Shown piece by piece: positions 12,740 through 22,300 of a stretch of DNA of 64,000 nucleotides (position 1 is the stretch's first letter; the number at the start of each line of letters is the position of its first letter). The notes below the pieces were generated by a model. It searched no databases and was not told the DNA's origin. It saw only the letters and a list, made by a program, of their open reading frames with translations. Source of the stretch: Panicum virgatum (lineage: Eukaryota; Streptophyta; Magnoliopsida; Poales; Poaceae); contig NC_053147.1 in NCBI RefSeq assembly GCF_016808335.1, positions 22,306,913 through 22,370,912 of the forward strand. Direction: 5' to 3'. The position numbers and the translations under genes were made by a program.

Positions 12740-13690
12740 ATCACTATAAAAAAATTGGATTAGCTAGTTGCCCCTCCAAAATACCGAGAAAACCATTCCC
12801 CATGGAACCCCCCAAATCCCTTAATAACAAACAGATTTTCAAACAGTACTCTGGGAAACCAAAATCCCCTAGCAAATATGCACCAATCAGCAGCCACCTT
12901 GTGAACAGAACAGAACAAAAAGACAAACAAAGGCTAACATATAGGATTAACTCAAAAAAATCTCTACGAATTGACCCATGGGAACAACGCCCCCCAAACA
13001 AAATCCCACAAGAAAAAATGGATCTACTAAGACTGACCAACATAGAAAGGAAGGAGTCCATCACTCAGGTAAAGGGGATGCAGAAAAAATCAGAGGGGAA
13101 AAAATTGAAGAGCTCTGCAGGCAGCCGACAAAGGCAATAAAGCACACCAGGGGAGAGAGAAAGAGAGGGCCTGGAGATGGCAGCCCGCGCCGCTGCAGCA
13201 AAGCGAGACGGCAGCCCGCGCCGCCGCAGCAAAAGGATGCGGAATCTGTCCAGAAGGGGACGGCAGAGGCGGCGTAGCTGCAAATGCCGAATCGAGATCT
13301 AGAGAAGGAGAATCGCACGGAACGAACCAAACTACAGGATGCCAACAACTGGGTTCACACCGGGGAACAAAATCACAAAGAAAATACAAAGCGGAAATCA
13401 CATAGAACAAATCACGTGACAAAGAGGGAAATCAAATAGGGGAGAAACAAAACTCACCGGAACCCTAGAATCGCCTGCGAGACGGAGGCCGAGCTCACAA
13501 GGGGAAAGACGAAATGAAACCCAACGGGAAGAGAAGAGAGAGAGCGGGAGAAAAGAAACAAAAGAGCGCGGAAACCAAAAAAATGAGGCCCATATATCAG
13601 ACTCAGCAAAGCAGAAAAGAAAATTGAGCCGCACTGTTGGGATCGGACGACCAAAAAATTCGAGTGAGAAGGAGAGCCAAATCACTTGAG
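12740..13690 (-). other. Gene-like leader segment carried within the CACTA-like element
   Basis: Read on the minus strand this segment resembles a plant 5' gene region. It has a GC-rich stretch (13160-13290, 13400-13510), an apparent exon end at CCCTAGGGTTCC-like sequence followed by GTGAGTTTTG, then a pyrimidine-rich tract. It includes a near-duplicate 25-base unit GGCAGCCCGCGCCGC (13179-13203 and 13211-13235). Open frames here are short and lack domains. It may be the promoter and leader of a lost transposase gene or a captured host fragment; sequence alone does not decide. Confidence 0.35.
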
Positions 13691-13692
13691 TG

Positions 13693-14243
13693 ACATATAG
13701 CTTTTCCTTACTTTTTTTTTTCTTGCAGTGGAGTCACAATTGTTTTGTAGTACATGCCTAGAAATATGCATTTGCAAGATAATTTACTTTTTTTTTCTCT
13801 AGTGAAGTGTCAACGTTATACTTGGTCGCGGTTCTGATCGAACAATGGCGATGATCGCGTACAGTTCTGCAGGGGCATGCAATCAGATTTTTTTTTATAT
13901 AAAATGCAATCAGATTCGCATACGCTTGGATCGGAAGGAGGCATACCAGCTTCGATGATCGTGTACAATCCTGCAGGGGGCTTTTGTCTCACGCGTCCGC
14001 CCGGGAACTCAGGAACAGGTCAAGCTAGCCCAGGCTGGGATCTCGGCCGCCAACGCCGGGGAGCACGCGTGCGTGGGGGGGGGGGGGGGGGGGGGGGGGG
14101 GCAACCATGCATGGACAGATCACCGGGACGCACGCACGCACGCGGCCGCGAACGGGCGGCGGCGCGGGCAACCCGCGCGACCTGCCATTTCCGGCCACGG
14201 CCAGAGCGCGTCCGGCCGTCCCCGACCGCCCGTCGCGTGGCGC
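13693..14243 (+). promoter_or_regulatory. Upstream region of the SKU5-similar gene, with short duplications
   Basis: The right copy of the flank repeat lies at about 13748-13794. A further duplication follows: CGATGATCGCGTACAGTTCT with CTGCAGGGG (about 13848-13876) recurs as CGATGATCGTGTACAATCCT with CTGCAGGGGG (about 13953-13981), and ATGCAATCAGATT occurs twice between them. A poly-G run sits at 14075-14101. The last 150 bases are very GC-rich. Confidence 0.5.
14075..14101 (+). repeat. Run of 27 consecutive G
   Basis: An uninterrupted guanine homopolymer lies about 140 bases upstream of the probable TATA box of the SKU5-similar gene. Such a run can form stacked G-quadruplexes, and its length is likely to vary or be mis-called by sequencing. 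Confidence 0.9.
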
Positions 14244-14250
14244 TATAAAT
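14244..14250 (+). promoter_or_regulatory. Probable TATA box of the SKU5-similar gene
   Basis: TATAAAT in a GC-rich context (GGCGCTATAAATCCCC) lies 294 bases before the ATG. It predicts a transcript start near 14275 and a leader of about 270 bases. Confidence 0.6.
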
Positions 14251-14543
14251 CCCCCGCCCCGGCGTCCCCTCGTCAGCCCGAAGCCTCCCGGTTCCCCGCC
14301 GGCCCCTCCACCTGACCCCTTTTAAACACTAGAACCCGGGACGTCTTCCATGGCCTCCTCGTAGACCTACCCGGCCCTATCTCCACCGCAACTCCTCATT
14401 ACATCATCCTTCAAGAGAGCACCCACCCACACACTGCACACTAGGAGAGAGGCCCCTGTGCGGGCTGCGGCGCGCCACCGCGCGAGAGCTGCCGGTCGAT
14501 CGATCGGTGCGGCGTGCCAGCTCGATCTGGTGAACGAACGGGA

Positions 14544-16437
14544 ATGAACATGGCGACGACGGCGCGCGTGGCCGCCGGCGTGCTGCTGGTGCTGTCGGCG
14601 CTGGCCCTGCAGGCGGGGGCCGAGGACCCCTACCTGTTCTTCGAGTGGAAGGTGACGTACGGGACCAAGACCCTGCTGGGTGCGCCCCAGAAGGTGATCC
14701 TCATCAACGGCGAGTTCCCCGGCCCCAGGATCAACTGCTCCTCCAACAACAACATCGTCATCAACGTCTTCAACCAGCTCGACCAGCCGCTGCTCTTCAC
14801 CTGGTCCGTGCTCCACTGCTCCTGGCCCGGCCAAATCGAGATCGATTCACCAGCTGCTGACATGACATGACATGACATGACATGACATGACATGACATTA
14901 TTGTTGTGTGCATACAGGAACGGGATGCAGCACAGGAAGAACTCGTGGATGGACGGGTTGCCGGGCACGCAGTGCCCCATCGCGCCCAACACCAACTTCA
15001 CGTACAAGTGGCAGCCCAAGGACCAGATCGGCAGCTTCTTCTACTTCCCGTCCGTGGGCATGCAGCGCGCGGCGGGCGGGTACGGGGCCATCACCGTCGT
15101 CAGCCGCCTCCTCATCCCGGTGCCCTTCGACCAGCCGCCGCCGGAGAGCGACCACGTGGTGCTCGCCGGCGACTGGTACACCAAGGACCACGAGGTCATG
15201 GCCCGCCTGCTGGACGCCGGCCGCACCGTCGGCCGCCCCAACGGCGTGCTCATCAACGGCCGGGGCGGCAAGGACCTGGCGGCCGGGCCGCCCGTGTTCA
15301 CCTTCGAGGCCGGCAAGACCTACCGCCTCCGCGTCTGCAACACCGGCATCAAGGCGTCCCTCAACTTCCGCATCCAGGGCCACGACATGAAGCTCGTGGA
15401 GATGGACGGCTCCCACACGGTGCAGGACATGTACGACTCGCTGGACGTCCACGTCGGCCACTGCTTCTCCGTGCTCGTCGACGCCGACCAGAAGCCCGGT
15501 GACTACTACCTGGTCGCCTCCACCCGCTTCATCCACGACGCCCGGTCGGCCTCCGCCATCATCCGCTACGCCGGCTCCAGCACCCCGCCGTCGTCCAACG
15601 TGCCCGAGCCGCCCGCCGGCTGGGCCTGGTCGCTCAACCAGTGGAGGTCCTTCCGGTGGAACCTGACGGCCAGCGCGGCGCGGCCCAACCCGCAGGGCTC
15701 CTACCACTACGGCCAGATCAACATCACCCGCACCATCAAGCTCATGGTCACCCGCGGCTACGTCGACGGCAAGCTCCGGTACGGCTTCAACGGCGTCTCC
15801 CACCGGGACGCCGACACCCCCCTGAAGCTCGCCGAGTACTTCAACGTCACCGACGGGGTGTTCAGCTACAACCAGATGGGCGACGTGCCCCCCGCCGTGA
15901 ACGGGCCCCTCCACGTCATCCCCAACGTCATCACCGCCGAGTTCCGCACCTTCATCGAGGTCGTCTTCGAGAACCCCGAGAAGAGCATGGACTCGTTCCA
16001 CCTCGACGGCTACGCCTTCTTCGCCGTCGGGTGCGTGCATGGCCTGGCTGGCTGGATGCTGATCAATTCCATCCTATGATTTGCAAAGGCAGGAGCAAGA
16101 AATTAATTATTGTTCCTGCATCTATCGCAGGATGGGGCCGGGGAAGTGGTCGCCGGAGCTGAGGAAGACGTACAACCTGCTGGACGCGGTGAGCCGGCAC
16201 ACGGTGCAGGTGTACCCGCGGTCGTGGTCCGCCATCATGCTGACGTTCGACAACGCGGGCATGTGGAACATCCGGTCCAACATCTGGGAGCGCCACTACC
16301 TCGGCGAGCAGCTCTACATGAGCGTCATGTCGCCGGCGAGGTCGCTGCGCGACGAGTACAACATGCCCGACAACGCCCTCCGCTGCGGCAAGGTCGTCGG
16401 GCTGCCGCTGCCGCCGTCCTACGCCCCCGCGCGCTAG
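14544..16437 (+). CDS. SKU5-similar (monocopper-oxidase-like / L-ascorbate oxidase homologue) protein
   Basis: Three exons, 14544-14803, 14918-16030 and 16131-16437, join in frame to 559 aa. The start is the ATG at 14544; a second in-frame ATG at 14550 is also possible. The upstream in-frame triplet at 14514 is GTG and is not a start. A hydrophobic signal peptide ends near AGA|EDPY (about residue 26). Three cupredoxin domains follow, as in multicopper oxidases. The copper ligands are lost: the first motif reads FTWNGMQHRKNSWMDG where true oxidases have HWHG, the HLHG-like site reads HLDGY, and no HCH motif is present near the C-terminus. This pattern marks the SKU5/SKS and pollen NTP303/Bp10 family, secreted or GPI-anchored wall proteins affecting directional growth and pollen tubes. 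The C-terminus ends SYAPAR without a hydrophobic tail, so this one is probably secreted rather than GPI-anchored. Enzymatic activity is doubtful. Confidence 0.93.
14857..14898. repeat. (TGACA)n microsatellite in intron 1 of the SKU5-similar gene
   Basis: About eight perfect copies of the pentamer TGACA lie within the 114-base first intron and end about 17 bases before the acceptor CATACAG at 14917. Length changes here alter the intron but not the protein. Confidence 0.9.
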
Positions 16438-16907
16438 GAGACTGACTTGCTTGTGACCGATCGATCGACCCATTCCGGTGTGTACTACTGTTGTTCTTGA
16501 GGAAAATCAATCTCCTGCCTCGGCTGAATAAGCAACCGGCCGGGGCATCAAAAATCAAACTCGGAGAACAAAAGTTAAAGACGAAATAGAAAAAGAAGCT
16601 CTGGTAGGGAAGGGAACAAAAGCAGGAACGTCGGCTGGCCGGTAACGCATGCGTGGAGTATGTTGTAATCTTGAGATGCCCTCTCAAATCATATATTGTA
16701 ATGGGAGTTATAAAAACTATATCTCACCGTTTATACCTACACCCAAAAAAAAGGCCCTGCTGCTTATGTGTATGTTTGGAGTGCTTTGATTACATTATTT
16801 TGTAATTTTCCTCTCTTGTGTTTATCCTTAATCTTGAGATCGGGCCGGGGCCCGGGGTTCGTTACCGGTTTCAAGCAATTAGGTCAACAAATATCATTTC
16901 CCACCTG
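16438..16907 (+). other. 3' flank of the SKU5-similar gene; nothing else seen
   Basis: The sequence is gene-free with AT-rich 3' UTR character and several possible polyadenylation sites (for example AATAAG near 16526). There is a short A-run at 16745-16752. No repeat boundary was recognised. Confidence 0.4.
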
Positions 16908-16926
16908 AAGAACCATTTCTTTTCTT
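16908..16926. repeat. Left target-site duplication of the LINE insertion
   Basis: AAGAACCATTTCTTTTCTT (19 bases) is identical to 17396-17414 and flanks the truncated LINE. Confidence 0.9.
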
Positions 16927-17395
16927 TTTATCAAAGCCCTTAGGCAAGCTTTATTAATTGAGGATAGTTGCATCATTAACTAACAACTGGAAAATGAAAC
17001 TAGGGGGATCATCGTCCCAAATACAGTTTTCTTTAGAAGACATAGCTTGCCTAGCTAATTCATGTGCCACTTGATTTGCTTCCCTGCTTAAATGTTCAAT
17101 GGATATCTCATCAAAACCATTCCAAACCGTACTGCATTCATCATATATTGCGGCCGCTGAATTTGCAGTGAACCCTTCATCCTTCATGATGTCAACAACC
17201 TCTATACAATCCGACTGAACAATTAGCCAATTACCTCCAATATGTTGGGCTAACATCAAGCCCTCCTTTAGAGCAAAGGCTTCCGCCATTGGTGCATCCA
17301 CTAGATAGGGGATAAAGGTGCTTGATGCCGCAATCATACCCCCGAGCTATCTCTGATAATGGCGCCTGTACTTCCTCAGCCCCCATTCTCATCAT
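16927..17395 (-). mobile_element. 5'-truncated LINE (non-LTR retrotransposon) insertion, RNase H end only
   Basis: A 469-base insert lies between perfect 19-base target-site duplications. On the minus strand it encodes the C-terminal RNase H-like domain of a plant LINE (RVT_3 type): GAIIRDSSG, then DAPMAEAFALKEGLMLAQ, SDCIEVVDIM, and SREANQVAHELARQAMS. Its 3' end is a short A-rich tail (GATAAAAAG) abutting the left duplication. The 5' end is truncated within the RNase H domain, the usual outcome of aborted target-primed reverse transcription. Confidence 0.9.
16954..17380 (-). pseudogene. Broken RNase H-like coding remnant of the LINE
   Basis: An open frame from 17337 down to a stop at 16954 carries most of the domain. 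The preceding strand beta-1 segment (GSTGAIIRDSSG) lies in another frame just upstream, so a one-base frameshift sits in a G run near 17341-17345. The acidic residues seen are D in IRDSSG, E in MAEA, and D in SDCIE. The reverse transcriptase and endonuclease parts are absent, so it cannot function. Confidence 0.85.
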
Positions 17396-17414
17396 AAGAA
17401 CCATTTCTTTTCTT
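17396..17414. repeat. Right target-site duplication of the LINE insertion
   Basis: Exact copy of the 19 bases at 16908-16926. Confidence 0.9.
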
Positions 17415-17620
17415 ATGCGCCGTGCTCGCGCCAACCATGGCAACAATGGCCTCTTGTCCAATAATTTTTTTTCAATGTTAAGGGTGACGCTAGAGCATTG
17501 TTATACCTGTCTTACGTGTCGCGGATGCTTCCTTCCCTATCTTGTGACTTTTTCTCATTGATTCTTTGACACGCTACAAGCTTTGCAGAGAAAAAAATGG
17601 ATTATAGATTCGATGTGGCT

Positions 17621-17848
17621 GTGTTTAGTTCGCGAAATTTTTTGAATGTTGGTACCGTAGCACTTTCGTTGTTATTTAGTAATTAATGTCCAATTATGAA
17701 TTAATTAGGTTTAAAAAATTCATATTGTCATTTACAGTTAAACTAAGTAATTAGTTATTTTTTTCAACTGCATTTAATGCTCCTTACATATGTCTAAAGA
17801 TTGGATGTGATAGGTACTATAAGAAAATTTTTGGGAACTAAACAGGGC
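17621..17848. mobile_element. MITE copy A (GTTTAGTTC-type ends)
   Basis: The left end is GTGTTTAGTTCGCGAAATTT, and the reverse complement of the right end is GCCCTGTTTAGTTCCCAAAA. The element is about 228 bp, AT-rich and non-coding. Internal marks (GTAGCACTTTCGTTGTTATT, TAATTAGG, then CATATGTCTAAAGATTGGAT) are shared in reverse orientation with copy B and copy C. Confidence 0.75.
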
Positions 17849-17851
17849 CGC

Positions 17852-18082
17852 CACTGTTTAGTTTTCAAACTTTTTCCTACAGTATCTATTACATCGAATC
17901 TTCGAACACATGTATGGAGTATTAAATACAGTTAAAAAAATAACTAATTACACAGTTCAACTGATTGGCACGAGACGAATCTTTTAAGTTTAATTAGTCT
18001 ATGATTGAACATTAATTGCTAAATAACAACGAAAGTGCTACAGTACCTAGAACCCAAACTTTTTTCGCGAACTAAACACATC
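17852..18082. mobile_element. MITE copy B, inverted relative to copy A
   Basis: It begins ACTGTTTAGTTTTCAAACTT and ends CGCGAACTAAACACATCC. It is the same family as copy A in the opposite orientation, only about three bases away, so the pair forms an imperfect palindrome of about 460 bp. Confidence 0.75.
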
Positions 18083-18600
18083 CTGAATGTGCTCTAAGGT
18101 CCGGATTTACATCAATTATCCAAATATTTTGCCAAGATACATAACAAAGGGTGCATGATTGGTCACTACTATAGACTCGTATAAGCACTCACCAAAAAAA
18201 AAAGTAAACTGGAGGCCCGTTGTAAAGTTCTACATTCTTTAAGCTCTTTTTATGTTTTTTTTTTGCTTGGAAACATATCTTTGGACTTTGGTAAATCAAG
18301 AACGTATGTTAAAATCTAGAAAAAAGAGTTGAAAACATGTCTCTAGTAAATCAACACATCAACATACTCCGTTCAATTTTATATCGACAATTTGAACAAT
18401 ATGAGCACTCGTCCTGATTTGAGTATTCGAATTTGGATATCTATATTTCTATATTCCATCATAAGGAACACAATCAACTACTCACTCCGTTCCAGATTAT
18501 AGGTCGTTTTGAGTTTCTAAAATCCATAGCATTTGCTATGTATCTAGATATAATATATATTTAAGTAAATAGCAAAATTAGTCCTAATTAGTACATAGCA
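18083..18600. repeat. AT-rich intergenic DNA with a partial Stowaway-like end
   Basis: At about 18479-18560 the sequence CTACTCACTCCGTTCCAGAT with TATAGGTCGT matches one half of a Stowaway-type MITE (CTCCGTTCC start). No matching opposite end was found; copy C of the neighbouring MITE family follows directly. The rest is AT-rich without genes. Confidence 0.45.
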
Positions 18601-18807
18601 AAGATTTCCCGTCACATCGAATTTTTAGACACATGCATGGAGTATTAAATGTACTTTTAAAAAAATAACCAATTGCACAGTTTAGCTGTAAATGATGAGA
18701 TGAATCTTTTGAGCATAATTAGTCCATGATTAGATAATAATTATCAAATAAAAACGAAAGTGCTACCATAGCCGAAACCAAAAAATTTCGCGGACTAAAC
18801 ACACCCT
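18601..18807. mobile_element. MITE copy C, left end truncated
   Basis: It shares CACATGCATGGAGTATTAAA, the ACGAAAGTGCTAC block and the terminal CGGACTAAACACACCC with copy B and lies in the same orientation. The left terminal 35 or so bases are missing, replaced by the sequence after the Stowaway-like half element. Confidence 0.7.
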
Positions 18808-19397
18808 AAGATACAATCCGTTCATAGACGGAGTTGAGCGGATACGGATTCGTAACCATGCATCATTCATAGTAGCGCATGTCATCTTGTTGTATAAATA
18901 AATAAATACAAATGCTCGTAGCACCCATGGTTTATGGATGTGTTTTTGATTTTTTTTTGAAGGGGATGCGTTTTGTTTTTGATTGGTGGGGATGGGGGAG
19001 GGGGACCGAGGGAAGGGAATGGCGTGGCGCCACGCTCGTGCGGTACAGGTAATACAACCGTGGGCCGCAGCCGCATCACATGTTCCGCTCTCCTCGGCCC
19101 AGTCCGTGGTGTCGTCTAGTCAGCATGGCTGCCCGCTCGCATCGCAGCACAAAAATAATTTTCCAATAGCGGCGGGGGCGATTCGCCGCACGAATACCGA
19201 GGCCAGGGAACGCGCAGGGGCAAATGTACGGACGGCCCCGCCGCCGCCGCCGCCTGCTCCAGGACGCCGCCACGGCTGCCTTCTAGACGCCCCCGCCGAC
19301 GCGGCCTCCCGGCTCTTCTAGCCCGGCTTCTCGGAAGCTCCGGCCGCCCGCCGGCCCAGTCGACGCCGCTGCCCCGGGCGGGGCGTGGGGGCGCGGG
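18808..19397 (+). promoter_or_regulatory. Upstream region of the GAUT7-like gene
   Basis: AT-rich DNA passes into a strongly GC-rich block after about 19200, which is the likely leader of the gene. No clear TATA box is visible close to the ATG, so it may be a TATA-less, GC-rich promoter. Open frames on both strands here (19076-19700) are composition shadows. Confidence 0.4.
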
Positions 19398-22300
19398 ATG
19401 AAGGGCCCGGGAACGGCGGCCGGCTCCGCGGCCCCGGCGGGGAAGAGGCGGTGGCGGTGCGTGGCGGCGGCGGGCGCCGCGGTGGCGCTGGCCTTCTTCT
19501 CCGTCGTCGTGCCGCTCGCCGTGCTCCTCGGCCTCCACGCGCGCTTCCCCTCGAGTGCGTGCCTCGCCCCGCCCCAAAACCCTACCTTTTTTCTTACTCC
19601 CTCGCGGCGCCGCTCGCTTCCCAGATCCGGGCGTCCCGCCGGTTCCGGCTCGAGCGCGATCTGAGTGCTGAGTTGATTGCACCCCCGCCGCTAGAAACAT
19701 TTATTTTGACTCGAGTTCTGTTGATCTCTTTGGTCTCTGCAGTGTACTTGGTTGACGAGAGCGCTGTGTCGGTGAGTGTCAATTGAAACTGATTGGCCGT
19801 GTTTTCGTCGTCCGCCCCCGTCTAATTCGATGGTTGTTAAACGTTGCCCTGCATTCCTGATGCATAGGTTTATGACGGCAGCGAAGGTGGTAGTTGGGAG
19901 CCAATTCCGACGGAGGTAGGGGTCCTCAACTCCTAATAATTGGCATTTCTGGATTATCTTATCTTTTATTCCAATTCTACAAATGTCCCAATCACGTGGG
20001 GGTGTTGTTAGCTCTGTCTTTATCTTTGTTAGATTTGGTCAATGATGGTCCTTTGTTGGAAGAATATAAAAATCAGGTTACACTGATGGCAGTTTTTTTC
20101 CCCAGGAAAATGACACATTGCAGGTCAACAACACCGTGAAGGAGTTTGTGCTGCCTACTCCGAAGGTTTGCAAGTGCAATTCCATTTGTTTGTGGGTTTA
20201 TTGTTAGTGAACGACTTTTTTCAGAGCAGCATGCTTGTCGTGTGTTGCTATCATGCTGTGCTATTTGTGTTGCTTCAGCTCTAATCCTATGGCAGTGTTG
20301 AAATAGAACTGTTTTCAGGGTAGGCATTTCAGTTTCAATGCTGTAGCGATCTTTACCTATTGTTATTTACTCTTGCAATTCTAGTGCAGTCTGCAAGTAA
20401 AATTTTTCTTTCCGTTTGGTATTCAAGAACACACAGTATTCTAGACTTTTAGTAATATTATGTCAGGAGTTTTAGTTCTCATTTTTTAAATGCATGCTTT
20501 TAGTGAATCCATGTATATTATGAGATACTGTGAAGATTGGTTTTTTTTCTTTGTGACAAATTGGGCATGATGATTGTGGGAGCTTTTAAATCCTTCATCT
20601 TGGGTGGTAAATTATTGTTTAGTGATGATCTATTTTAGCCAAATATGGGCGGTAGAGAGTTACTCATGTTATAGTCATTGCTATAATACTATTTGAAAAA
20701 GCTTTTGTCCATGTATAATGACTGAACTGCATAATGTTTCCTGAATTGGAGCTTGTACTGTAATTTGTTGTGGCTTTATTGCTATATTGATTTTTTGAGA
20801 TACCAATTTGAATTATGAACCAATGAACTCGTTGAAAGAAACTATAAGCTTCAACTTCTGTGGTGATTAAGTGGGAACTATAATCCCATTCCCATTTGGT
20901 ATTTGATTTATTTTGGGATTGTTAGGGTGTCAGTCCATGCACAAGTCCAGGAAGGGAGAGGGAAAATTTCAGTGGTTGGCTTACATTTATCTTGAAATGC
21001 AGAATATATAGCTTGTTCTGGCTGGGCTAACAGTGTTAAATTTAAGAGAAATTGGTGCTCTTGCCCCTACTTTGCAATGCAATTGTGATTTTGCCCTCTT
21101 TTTTCCAACTTTGTGATTTGACCTTACTAGGGGTGAAATCACAAAGTTGGAAAAAATGATGGCAAAATCACAATTGCAATGCAAAGTAGGTTCAAAAACA
21201 CAAATGCCCCTAAATTTAACTTATATGTTGGGTGTCAACTTCCTGTAACTAGTCGCATAAATATATCTAAATATACTTGCTCCAGTTCGCTTGTTTATGG
21301 CTATGGGAGAAAACATCTAATGATGTTTGTTCATTGAGGATAGCAAAAGTTTAGTTATTGCAATGTTTCTGCTTATTACCCTAATTAAATGCATAATAGG
21401 AGTATGGATGGTCATTTCACATTGACTTTCACTTGGGACTAATGCTTCCTTGGTCAGTGTGCATGGTGTTCTATGGACACACATTTAATGGAGGGAGAAT
21501 GGAGGGAGTAGTATTTTGATGATTTGATCAAGGGAATCTGTTTCATTTATTTATTTTTGAAAAGAAAGCTTTTATTAGCACATAAACTACGTGCTTAGAG
21601 TGATGTTTTTTTCCCCGAATAAAGTGTTGACTGTGTGGTCTCATACATCTTGTTTATATACCATTACTTGTTTTTTTTATTCTCTTTCTAAGTTTACTAT
21701 TAGAGGACAGGCCCTGGCGCAGTGGTAAAGCCATCCCACTGGTGCCAGGAGACCTGGGTTCGAGCGGCCTCTCTGCATGCGGGGGTAAGGCTAGCCTGGG
21801 AATATTCCTCCCCCAGACCCCACATCACGTGGGAGGTGCAGCACTGGGGCCTATCCTTTTGCTAAGTTTACTATTCATCTAACAGGAGTGGACCAATACA
21901 AATGGCAGTCAATCCGACACGGTTATTGGTAATATCTCAATTCATCCAGGTAAATTAGGGTTTATGTTGTCAGCCACTTTCATAGCCTATGACTGCATTT
22001 CTCTAATTCTTATTTAACATGCAGCTTCTCCTATCCAGCAAGATACAGTATTGGAAAATTCTTCGTTGCTCAATGTAAGAGTCACAATACTTAAGAGGTT
22101 TTGATTTCCGATACCATGCTACCATCCATTTTTGAAGTATAGTTGGAGTATCGTAAAAGCTTACCAGTAAACAATGTAGATAGTTTCTTATGATAACATT
22201 TATTAACAGCTGTTCACGTATCATTTAAATGTATGGATTTCATAGATTACTGTTCTGAATGATAAAATCATGTCATTTCATCTTTCTAAGCCAGCTTTTG

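Larger units (their letters stand above)
9558..13692. mobile_element. Non-autonomous CACTA-like DNA transposon (about 4.1 kb)
   Basis: The left end reads TACTCGGGTGATTTGG, and the reverse complement of the right end reads CACTCAAGTGATTTGG: 16-base inverted ends beginning CACT on one side. Variants of the end motif (CACTCAAGTGA, CCGAGTGA, CACCCGAGTGA, CACTCGAATG, GAGTGATT, CACTCAAA) recur in both orientations over 9587-9740, and again near 13660-13692. Such subterminal repeat arrays are typical of CACTA (En/Spm) elements. Flanking triplets TCA and ACA agree at two of three bases, so the duplication is not proven. No transposase frame is present. A Mutator or unclassified origin is the main alternative. 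Confidence 0.55.

Noticed and set aside
12736..13140. 134-codon plus-strand Lys-rich frame
   Set aside because: It is the complement of a T-rich leader-like segment of the CACTA-like element; it has no domain.
14898..16040. 380-codon open frame on the minus strand opposite the SKU5-similar gene
   Set aside because: It is an antisense shadow of a very GC-rich exon; it is rich in His, Val, Gly and Glu with no domain, while the plus frame has full family motifs and splice junctions.
21702..21861. Genuine tRNA gene
   Set aside because: The A and B boxes are present, but no acceptor stem pairs, and target duplications show it is a SINE.
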